Shown here: positions 24,655 through 35,257 of the stretch, piece by piece | Numbering within the stretch: the stretch's first letter is position 1 | How the letters are laid out: each line of letters begins with the position of its first letter | DNA from: Emmonsiellopsis sp. PD_33 | Taxonomy: Eukaryota > Ascomycota > Eurotiomycetes > Onygenales > Ajellomycetaceae | DNA: 64,000 bases | Assembly: GCA_032988165.1 (NCBI GenBank) | Contig: JANTQF010000020.1 | Span: forward strand, 124,001 to 188,000 | Direction of reading: 5' to 3' | Translations under genes and position numbers: made by a program | Notes under the pieces: model-generated | What the model was told of the DNA's origin: nothing | Databases searched by the model: none | What the model saw: the letters and a program-made list of their open reading frames with translations, nothing else

Positions 24655-26644
24655 TCTAGTTCTTTAACAGAGAGATTATAGATTGATTAGTAGGAGGATT
24701 CTTTTTCAGATATCAAATTGATTGAATAATTATATTATATATGTTCTAGAAGTAATTCTACTACAGCTTCTAAGAAAATGTCTTTATATTCATAGTAGGC
24801 TTCTAGTATTACTAACTCTTCATTTAGAACTACACTGAACAGAGCAATTAGTTTGTTCTCCTCTAGTTGATATAAATAAATAATATAAGCTATATATTCA
24901 ATTCTAATCACTGCATCCACCTGTTTCATAGTAATGATCTTAATGTTATTAACATACAATATATAGTATATTCAGTACAATTTTAACCATTAGATGTTAG
25001 GATTCACAGCCTTGAGTCAGAGGAATTCTAAAATGACATTGTAATCTTTTATATCCACTACTTCAAAGTAAAAGCTCTAGTTGCAAGAGAGTTCCTTATC
25101 ATTAATTATGTGTGTGTACACCTCATATTAGTTGTAGGCTATAACCCAGTATTTATTGATTGCACTGATCCAGTATGAATTCTCACTGCCTTTTTCAAGG
25201 TATACTTTTATCTATTTCTGGCTGACAAAATTTACTTTTATACCCAAGTTAATAAATATCTAGATAATAACTAACCCTTAAGAGGTTTCTAATTATATCT
25301 TAATTATCATCACTTCTTTACTGCATCTTCATTCTATCTCATTTACTCTCAGTGCTATAGCAGCACTCAGTACTGAGGGATCTAGTTTTTTAACTTACAC
25401 TTCTTCATGTGCTTTTTAGGATGAAGTTCTCAGTAGTCATTGAGAATATAGCCTGATTTATCACAGTAAGAGTACTTAGAGTGAGAGATAAACTTAGATT
25501 ATGAGGATTAATCTCTAAGTATATAGTTCAGAGATTTTTCCCTTTTAAACTTCATTTTCATCTGAGAATTGAAAGATTTCTTCTTGTATAGTAAATTTAC
25601 AGTGATTTTCTATTTAAATAAAAATAGGTTTTGATCCTTACAATATTACTCTATCTTACATAGAAATACTAGTATCTCTTTATAATTCTTAAAATCTTTC
25701 TTTATTAAATATGCATGAATCTGGATTTCCTTTCAGCAGCAGTTTATTAGGTCAGAACTATACTGTTTCTTCTGAATCTTATAGGGCAAATATTTCTTCA
25801 GATTAAGGAGATACTTAATAAAATCTCAGATAGATTGATTATTCTATTATCACATGTCTGTATATCTTTTAGTTAATTATCATTAGAGTGCATTTAGATC
25901 TATAAGATGTAATTATAACTGCACATAGAGATCTTCTCAGGTGAGTAATGAATTCTCTAGATTTACTTTATAATTCTTATAGAAGATATTCTATTAGTGG
26001 AGAGATTCCATGGTGAGCTTCTATATAGCATTTTAAATGTAGTGTTTTTTAATGATATAGTAATCTTTATTACATTTAAATTTCATTTTAATTTGAATGA
26101 TGAAGTCCTTAAGCTCTGACATACTTTTCTCTTGATATTTGAAGGAGATATCAACCTTTAGATGGGTAATTTAGTAGGGTAGCTGAGTTGTTTCTGTATG
26201 AGGCCTTTTCAAAATTTAATTTTGAGTTATGATTTTCTTCTATGCAATTAGTATAGTTACCTTTTAATCTATTAATTTATTTTATACTAGCTAGTTCTCC
26301 AGCACCTTTATAATGCATTTTATCTTTTAGATTTTTTATTATATTTATAATTTTTTAATGCATTCTTTAATTATATATAATTATATAGTAGATAGATGTA
26401 GATCTTCATCATCTGACCCTTCATTACTTATAGTTGATTTATAGTTAGATTTCTGTAGAGGATTCTGTAGAGGATCCTATAGAGATTTAAGTTATAATTT
26501 ATTATTACTAGTCTCTACTGCACAGAGGAGTTAGCATACACTTGAGGAGTTCTTCTATAATTATTTACAGTCTTTTCATGAGTTATCTTACTATTATTTA
26601 TTTATTTCTAATGGACCATTTACTCAGGAGTGAGCAAATAGAAC
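24655..26644 (-). pseudogene. E2 unit A gag, protease and RT N-terminus
   Basis: Minus-strand upstream half of unit A. RT N-terminal residues (SVKELEVL) end exactly at the E3 insertion and continue at 14885 (YEYLKFSL). A zinc-knuckle remnant lies near 25,430-25,480, where Cys and His codons have become Tyr (TGT to TAT, CAT to TAT); flanking residues still fit the C-x2-C-x4-H-x4-C spacing. Aligns with unit B 30725-32717. LTR3 abuts its 5' side. Confidence 0.75.
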
Positions 26645-26963
26645 TATAATATCTAGCATTAAATATAAAAGGCTCTTTAATTTGAAAGGTGGATTATGAG
26701 TCATTAAACAGTGTGATAGAAATAGACAGGTAAAAATATATGTATATTTTAAATGTAGGGGTCATATAGTAATAAGATTATTTGCTAGTTCTTTTCATAA
26801 GAAACCTGTACAGTATATATATTAATAGCTAGCTATTAAGTGTGCACTACATGCACATTACCAGGCACACTGTCAGATGCACTGTCAGGCCCAAGGTCTG
26901 AAATTCAAGGTCTGAGGGTGCAGTTAATCTACATGTGACATATGGTCTCTTTTGCATGTTATA
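26645..26963 (-). repeat. E2 LTR3, shared by units A and B
   Basis: 319 bp. It serves as 5' LTR of unit A and 3' LTR of unit B. Its right edge joins the AAT/AAG-type microsatellite directly, without the 1.1-kb segment found beside LTR1 and LTR2. Confidence 0.9.
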
Positions 26964-29900
26964 ATAATAAGAAGGAGGAGGAAGAAGAGGAGAATAAATA
27001 CTGAGAGAAATCTGCTGAGAGCCTGTGCTTACTAAAATAATATAGAAAGTATATTTACTATCTAATTATAAAGATTAGTGTGAAGGTATTTTATTATCCT
27101 TTTGAGGATCTATGTGTGACTTACTGTTCTTAATGTATGTAGTACTATTATTACTATGAGATGATGAGTTTTTCTGTGATTGATTTAGAATAAGAAACTA
27201 ATTACTAACTGTGCTGTAGATTCCTATAAATGTGTATGTAAATATTATAGAGTTAATTAATATAATTAAGTAATTAAATTACTTTGAGAATCTATCAGAT
27301 AAGTCTGAGTATGCTGATGCAATATAGTTACTTTCTAAGATTTAGTGATAATAAGGTTAAGTAGCTATTTGATATAAAAAAGTGTTAGAAAAGGTAGAGG
27401 GATTGTTTAATATTATCCTGATTCTTTATATAAGTATAATTATTCTATTTTAGTGTGCTTGATTGATTCTGACTTTAATGGAAATAGCCTGCCTCCCTAA
27501 GTTAGATGTAGTGTATGCTCTAGTTTTTTCTGATGTTTTTTTAGTTTGTTTTTTATCTACTACATCTCTTAGGGCTTTTAATATTAGTATGAAATAATGA
27601 GATCTTAATTTTTAAGAACTTATTCTTTCTCTTCTTCTCTTTCTATATGTAGAATAGTTATTACTTGGGTTGACAGTACTTCAATTTTATTACCTTATAA
27701 CTAAATTATATATTGAATTTATTGATTAGATTCTATGCATTCTCAAGATTTTCTATGTTTTCTCAGGAATTTTCTACCTCTATTATATTTTTCCAGCACA
27801 CAAAATACTACTAGCTATTAAAATAGTTATACTTTTCTAGAATCTTTTTAATTTTGAACTCCTTAACTCCATCTATCATTATTGATTTAGCCTCTGAGAT
27901 TTTGCCATGCTGCATGTGGTACAGTTCAAACAATAAGATATGAAAAATGAGGTATATATTTTTATATTATAATATAAGCTTCAGTTTGTATACCTATTTC
28001 CCCCACTTATTAATGATTTTGAAAGGGCTGAGTTGATGATGATTAAGCTTTGAACTTAAATGTAATATACTGATATTTTTTGAGTATAATATGATTTAAT
28101 TCTTAACTATAAAATACTTTTTCTTGTAATATTAATTATAGTATTTCTTCTGTATTTTCTAGGTCTTTAGAAGAGATTCTTACAGATTATTCTATACTTT
28201 TCTTATATAATGTATATGTTTTATTGCCTTCTATGCTTCTCCTCTCTCTATATTAATATCTAATTTAATGTTAAGATGTAGTTCAGGTTGAAAACCTATC
28301 AGTACTTCTATAGGGGACATCTTGAGAATACTATATGTAAAGGTATTATAGGAGAACTGTGCTAGTAGCAATCATCTAGCCTAGTTATCCTAGTAGAAGT
28401 TGCAGTAGATATGCAGGTAATACTTAAGTATCTAATTCTACCTCTCAGTTTGACTGTCTATTTGAGGGTAGAATACAGTCATTAATTATTAATGTACTTT
28501 TAGGAGATAATAGAGTATTAATTAGTATTTACTGGAGCTGAATATCTTAGTGTGATTTATTACTTAATGATGTGAGTAACTGAAAAATCTGATGAAGATG
28601 TTAAATATTAGGTTTATAAGCTCTAATGTATTTATATCTTTATTAACTAGTTTATAAACTGTATATTTAGTTAATTTATTTATAAATATTATGATTGAAT
28701 TATAGACTTTGCTGTTCTACTTGAATGGTAGGAGTTTGATGATAAAATCTATTATTATTATTTTAAAAGAAGAAATGAGAATAGAAAGTAGTTCTAATTG
28801 ATTATATTTCTTATAATAATATATCTTAATCTATTAGTAGATATTATAGATGTACATGTATTTCTGAATGTCTATTATCATATTATATTAAAAGTATTTC
28901 CTCTGAATGTACTTAAAAGTATACTTAATATTAAAATATCTCCCTTAAGAATCATTATGATTTAATTTTATAATCTTATCTCTTATTGCTTGATCTACAG
29001 AGATGGAAATATAACTCTTATAATAAAGTAAACTATCTTAATTAGTTATTTAATTTAAATACTTAGTTTTATCTATTTTACCTACTTTTATCTTTCTATA
29101 TATCTTAGTATGCTCAGTATTCTAAGCTTGCATGCAGCACAGAAATTCTATGATGAGTTCAGTAAGAAAGAATTTATAGGCTATATTAAATTCTATAATT
29201 ATATTAATTAATATTTATAACATCAGATGAGCTAGCTTTTCTGTATTACTAGTAATATGTCTTTCATCTATGCACACATTTTAATATACACAGGAAGTAA
29301 GTGTATCAATACAAATTATATTTTTCTTGTTATTTAATAGTTTTAAATGTACTATTATATTGATTATTTGCTGACTAAGGTCTTCTAACTATATCTATAC
29401 ATCTATATCTAGTGTTTGAAATATTTCTTGAAGAAGCTTTTCTTGAATTATTAATAATAATATTCATCTTAGAGTATTTTCTTTATAGTTAGAATAATGA
29501 CTAGGTGCATCTACAGGATTCTTTATCTCTAAATAATACTTAATAATAAAGTTAAATATAAAGAGTGTTTCCATTCATCATATCTAATATCTAACTAACT
29601 CTATTATTATTATGAAGTGTTATAGGTTGATATAATTAAATAAAATTGTTATAAGAAAATATATATTATGCAGATAGTAATGTTATTACTTGAATATTAT
29701 AAGAATAATGAGAAGTTTTTGATTATATATATTATAGTTGTACTCTACTAATAATAAGTCTTATAAATAGTATGTAACTAAGTATTATTATTTATTATTT
29801 AAATCTAACTATAAGAGAATTACACCCAGTATGAAACTCAATGCATCTGACTCCACCTGAAGTTTCCAATCTAAGTTAAAGTGTGTAAGGATTAAGGCCT

Positions 29901-32717
29901 TTATAAATATACTTTTTAGCTCTTAAAAAGCTTTTTATACATTAGTATTAAGGAGGATCATCTTTTAGTTCTAGCCTTTTTATATTGTATCTTTTATGAA
30001 TGTAGATAAGAGTTGTATTTTTACTGTGAATCTATTTATAAAATGATAGTAAAAATTTATAAACTCTAGAAATATTTGAATGTTATAAATGTACTTGAGT
30101 TCTAATTAGAAGAGAATAATCTTAATCTAGCTTTATTTCATCTTAATGCTATTTATGCTGATTATAAAGCTAAGAAAATTAATATAATTCATATGAAATA
30201 TATATTTACTGAGTTTTACATACAATTTATAGGTATATAGGTATTCTAACACTATATGCATATACTTATAGTACTTTTCCTCTGAATTTGAGTAGATGAT
30301 AATATCATTCAGATAGATAATATAATAGATATCTAAAAGATTGCTTAGAGCCTTATTAATATAAAATTAGAATATTACTGATATATTTATGAGTTCAAAG
30401 GGGATCACTTGATATTTAAAATAGCTATAGTATGTTTGAAAAGCTGTTTTCCACTTATCATCTTTATATATATATAGTTGATAATATATATTATAGAGAT
30501 TTAACTGTAAGTAGATCTTTATACTGGCCAGCTTATCAATCATTTTACTAATTAAGGAAAGAAAATATTGATTCTTTATGTTAATAATATTAAGCTTATA
30601 GTAGTCTACATAAAGGTGTATAGTTCTATCTTTTTTTAGAATAAAAAATATTAGTATACTTACAGGACTTTTTAACAGACATATTCATTCTTTTTTTAGA
30701 CTAGATTTCAGGTATTCACACAGTACCTCTAGTTCTTTGATGGAGAAATTATAGATTAATTGATAAAAAAGTTCTTTTTTAGATATTAAATTAATTAGAT
30801 GATTATATTATGTATGTTCTGAGAGTAATCCTGCTGTAGCTTCTAAAAAATATCTTTATATTTATAGTAAACTTCTGATATTACTAGTTCTTCATCTAGA
30901 ATTACACTGAACAGAGCAATTAGTTTATTCCTCTCTAGTTAATATGAATAAATAATATAAGCTATACATTCAACTCTAACTACTATATTTACCTATTTCA
31001 TGGTGATGATCTCAATGTTATTAATGTATGATATATGATATATTCAGTATGATTTTAACTATTAAATGTTAGAATTTATAGTTTTAAGTTAGAGAAATTC
31101 TAGGATGACATTGTAATCTTTTATATCTACTACTTCAAAATGAAAGCTTTAATCATAAGAGAGTCTCTTATTATTAATTACATGTATGTACATTTCATAT
31201 TAATTATAAGCTATAATCTAATATCTATTAATTACACTGATTCAGTGTGAATCTTCACTACCTTTTTCAAGATATACTTTTATTTATTTCTAGCTGATAA
31301 AATTTACTTCTACATCTAAATTAATAAGTACTCAGATAATGACTAATCCTTGGGGGATTTTTAATCATATCTTAATTATTATTACTTCTTTGCTGTACCT
31401 CTATTCTATCTTATTTACTTTTAGTGTTATAATAGTACTCAGCACTAAAAGATCTAGTTTTTTAACTTATACTTCTTTATGTGCTTTTTAAAATGAAGTT
31501 CTCAGTAGTTATCAGAAATATAATCTAATTTATTACAGTAAGAGCACTTAAGATGAGAGGTAAACTTAAGTCATAAGAATCAGCCTCTAAGTATATAGTT
31601 TGAGGATTTTTCTCTTTTAAACTTTATTTTTATTTAATAATTAAAGGACTTCTTTTTGTACAGTGGATTTACAGTGATTTTCTACTTGAATAAGAATAGT
31701 TTTTAATCCTTATAATACTACTTTATTTTATATAGAAATACCAGTGTCTCTTTATAATTTTTAGGGTCTCTTTTCATTAGATGTATATAAATCTGGATTT
31801 TCTTTTAATAGTAATTTATTAGATTAGAACTATACTATTCCTTCTGAATCTTATAGAGTAGATGTTTCTCCAGATTGAGAAGATACTTAGTAAAATCTTG
31901 AATGAATTGATTGTTCTATTATTATATATCTATATATCTTTTAGTTGATTATTATTAGAGTGCATCTAGATCTATAAGATGTAGTTATAACTATATATAG
32001 AGGTCTTTTCAAATAAATAATAGATTCTCTAAGTTTACTTTATAATTCTTATAGAAGATATCTTATTAGTGAAGAGATTTCATGATAAGCTTCTATACAG
32101 TATTCTAAATGTAGTGTTTTTTAATGATATAGTAATTTTCATTACATTTAAATTTCATTTTAATTTGAATAATAAAGTTCTTAAGCTCTAATATACTTTT
32201 CTCTTAATATTTGAAGGAGGTATCAATCTTTGGATGAGTGATTTAGTAGGGTAGCTAGATTATTTCTATGTAAGGCCTTTTCAAGATTTAATTTTAAATT
32301 ATAATTTTCTCCTATACAATTAATATAATTATTTTTTAATCTATTAATTCATCTTATATTAGCTAGTTCTTCAGCACCTTTATAATACATTCTACCTTTT
32401 AAATTTTCTATTACATCTATAGTTCTTTAATGTATTCTTTAATTACATATAGCTATATAGCAGGTAAATATAGGTCTTTATTATCTAATTCTTTATTACT
32501 TATAGTTGATTTGCAGTTAGATTTCTGCAGAGATTTCTGCAGAGGATCCTGTAGAGATTTAAATTATAATTTATTGTTACTAATTTCTTACTACATAGAG
32601 GAGTTAATACACACTTGAGGAGTTTCTCTATAATTATTTATAGTTTTTTTATGAGTTATCTTACTGTTATTTATCTATTTTCAATGGACTATTTACTCAG
32701 GAGTGAGCAAATAGAAC
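26964..32717 (-). pseudogene. E2 unit B gag-pol, uninterrupted copy
   Basis: 5.75-kb internal region of the second unit, collinear with unit A but without the E3 insertion. It carries gag with a knuckle remnant near 31,500, RT with YLND at 30304-30315 (the same Asp loss as unit A), RNase H, integrase around 29,100-28,500 and a chromodomain around 27,930-27,700. It is more mutated than unit A in many places. It also serves as the empty-site reference for E3: the sequence around 30721 reads straight through the insertion point. Confidence 0.8.
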
Positions 32718-33036
32718 TGTAATATCTAGTGTTGAATATAAAAGACTTTTTAATTTGAAAGATGAACTATAAGTCATTGAATAGTGTGATGAGAATAGAC
32801 AGGTAAAAATGTATGTATATTTTAAATGTAGGGATCATATAGTAATAGAACTGTTTACTAGTTCTTTTCATAAGAAATTTGTGTAGTATATATATTAATA
32901 GCTAGCTACTAAGTGCACACTATATATGTATTATCAGGTACACTGTCAGATGTACTATTAGACCTGAGGTTTGAGATCTGAGGTCTGAGGGTGCAGTTAA
33001 TCTATATATGATACATAGTCTCCTTTGCATGTTACA
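32718..33036 (-). repeat. E2 LTR4 (outermost right)
   Basis: 319 bp, the only copy that keeps TG at the start (TGTAATATCT) and CA at the end (TGTTACA). Followed by TSD GTACC. Confidence 0.92.
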
Positions 33037-33041
33037 GTACC

Positions 33042-33460
33042 TACTAAAACTATATAAGTATACTTATACTGCTACATGCTCTACATGCAGTAAAAAGATT
33101 TTACTAATGAGATTAGCAGTTGTTACTCTTACTACCTCTGTAAGTTTACCTCTCTAATATAGTTATATGTAATTACCTACTAATAATATTTATATAGTAA
33201 ATGTTAACAGACCTACTAATATAGCTGTTAAGGTTAAGGTAGAGGGTAAGAAACAGTCTGCAACCCCTATGAAAAGTCTATTGAAAATGACCTGTAAATT
33301 GAATGAGCTATTAGATATTTAGGAGGTTAATACTTGAGATATTAAATTGGAGGCCCTATATAAAGAGAATGCAGCCTTGAAAGCTAAATTGATGACTGTT
33401 TTAAGCCTTCTGAAGGCCACTCAGGATGTTCTTAGGGTTTAGATAGCTGCCAGGGGGGGT
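33042..33460 (+). pseudogene. Decayed ORF with 27-residue repeats, 3' part
   Basis: Continuation of the frame cut at 8228. It holds a Thr/Cys/Lys-rich stretch (TATCSTCSKK) and then a heptad-like coiled-coil segment with Leu/Ala spacing (LEALYKENAALKAKL) at about 33,290-33,440. The codon usage is readable on the plus strand with a few TAG stops. The coiled coil suggests a multimerising protein. Family unknown. The rest up to 33720 is AT-rich, CG-free and featureless. Confidence 0.5.
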
Positions 33461-33720
33461 GTTTTGCTTCATTTTTTTCCTTTTTTCACTTAATTAGCTT
33501 GTGCTTTTGTGCCAAAGAATTGAATATGTTGTTTTTATGGTTCATATATTAATATATTTAATAATAATTAAGCCTGTAGTATGCCTGTAAATCACCCACT
33601 GCAGGGCTTCCATTTTGAGCTTAGCTCTGCAACCCCTTTGAACACTGAGAGGCTTGTGTGCAAAAAGGTATTTTATTGAATTGATTATAGTAAACTAGTA
33701 GTAACCTGTAATCTGTACTT

Positions 33721-35193
33721 TTATACATAGATATAACAAAACGGCCCATCTGTTGTACTAAGTAAATCGCCAAGTGGAAATCCACCAGCATTAACCCCAA
33801 GCTCTACGATGTCCTCGAGTGTGGTATTTGCTGAGGGAGGATCATTGAAAACAGTATGAGTTCCTGCCACGGCATGCAAACGTGTTTCAGGGTCCTGATT
33901 TTGCCAAATCCACCAGACACGATCAATCTGTCCATGATGAAGATAGAAGGCAGGGTCGCCAGGAGAGGTGAAAAAGTCCTTTGTTAAAAACATGTCAGTT
34001 AGCTACTGGATTCTACGAACGTCGGGTTTGATCTCGGGATCACTTACACCACCAGGGTCGCCTCCGATTGTGTAATGCCCGCCCGTATGGACGCCGAGAA
34101 AGAGCGCCTCAAAATCACCTTGCATCATATTCTGAAACGAAAGTACATCCTTAGTACTAGTGATAAGAGATTCGATATCCTCGGTTTTAGTCCACCCACT
34201 TGAAGCAAAAACGGAGATATCACGGCGTAGGCAGCGCGGATTATATCCAAAAAATTCAGGATTTGCTTCAATTCCATCCATGGCGGGAGCGATGGGACCC
34301 AAATTGACTTTCATACTAGAATTCCCCACCACAAAACACCGTCAGTCATCTCAATCGCGCAATGTGGCCGTATAGTCACAGTCACTTACTCTTTGAATGG
34401 ACCACTTGTAACGCATCCTCCACCCTCCCCTGGAGGGATCACCGTGTAAGGTGTCGCCTGGGTGCCATTATGGGCGAAGAATGCACCATTTCCAGACATG
34501 CTCGTGTCAGAGCCGTCAAATATGGGAGAGGATAGCGGGTCCATGGCATACAGACCCCAGTCCCAGTATGGTTGGTATCCCTTATATCCGCACTCGTTTT
34601 GCAGAGCCTGTTCATACGTCCATGTAAAATATCGATGCCACGACAAAAAATTCCCCTGGTTCAAGTTAGCTGCAAGATTCTATATATAAGCCGGAATCCA
34701 TGGAATGAATGGAATAAATATACGGTTGCATGTATAGACATCGTCTGATTTATATGCGTTGCCACAAAATCATCGAATCGTGATCTAACCCCTGGAACCT
34801 GGGACAAGGGAGTTTTCGGTTCCTTTTTCTGGAGGCATAGTACAGCATCTATGTACTCTCTTCTTTCGCGTTTCGATAGCGAACCCCTAAACAGCCCAAC
34901 AAAATCCAAAAGGAGGAAATAATCAGCAAGATCGACATCTTATAATACAAACAGCCCAGAAATGTTGCGTATAAATAAACATACCATTCTCTTCGAAGAG
35001 CCACATTATACCAATTGCATTTTCTTGTCCCAGTATTGGGGAAATTCTTGAGGTCGTAGAGAAGCCGATTGGTAAGGCCCTTCGCGGCCAAGACATGAAC
35101 AGGATCCCAGGCTCCGGCAGTGCTAATAAGCAGAGTCGACACCAGGCTCCAGAAGACAAAGACGAAATGCATGCTTTCGGAGGAGAGGAACAC
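33721..35193 (-). CDS. Tyrosinase (binuclear copper monooxygenase)
   Basis: Oxidises monophenols and diphenols to quinones, a step in melanin-type pigment formation. Exons on the minus strand are 34985-35193, 34724-34886, 34390-34655, 34048-34315 and 33721-33978; all introns are GT-AG, and the product is 387 residues. A hydrophobic leader (residues 8-28) suggests secretion. CuA histidines are visible as H114, H122 and H131 (ATH, SIH, SWHRYF). CuB shows H289-x3-H293 and FYLHHGQIDRVWW with H316/H317. The end, DGPFCYIYV, matches the usual end of the short fungal form. The start could also be the Met at residue 8. The stop codon sits at the edge of the CG-free block, yet the gene looks intact. 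Confidence 0.93.
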
Positions 35194-35247
35194 GACCTTT
35201 GCTAGAATTATGACAAAGAGGCTACCAGAGTGGAAGGAATAGCAGTC

Positions 35248-35257
35248 TATATAAAAA
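35248..35257 (-). promoter_or_regulatory. Possible TATA element of the tyrosinase gene
   Basis: TATATAAAAA on the plus strand (TTTTTATATA on the coding strand), about 55 bp upstream of the first ATG. Position fits a core promoter, but AT-rich motifs are common by chance. Confidence 0.35.

Larger units (their letters stand above)
8229..33036 (-). mobile_element. E2: composite tandem Ty3/Gypsy element with nested E3
   Basis: A 24.8-kb block bounded by 319-bp LTRs and by an identical 5-bp duplication, GTACC, at 8224-8228 and 33037-33041. Four LTR copies lie at 8229, 9683, 26645 and 32718. Minus-strand order is LTR4, gag-pol (unit B), LTR3, gag (unit A), nested E3, rest of pol (unit A), a 1.1-kb leader/trailer segment, LTR2, the same segment again, LTR1. 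A single outer TSD implies one original insertion that later became a tandem array by recombination. Reverse-transcriptase, integrase and chromodomain remnants assign it to chromoviruses. Confidence 0.88.

Noticed and set aside
33261..33640. Repeated TCTGCAACCCCT words near 33260 and 33628 as possible terminal repeats
   Set aside because: The match is only about 12 bp, in direct orientation, with no target duplication; the first copy lies inside the decayed coiled-coil frame.
1..33720. A CRISPR array, bacterial-type operon or phage system
   Set aside because: The window is clearly eukaryotic nuclear DNA with spliced genes and LTR retrotransposons; the only regular repeat is a coding 81-bp minisatellite without spacers.
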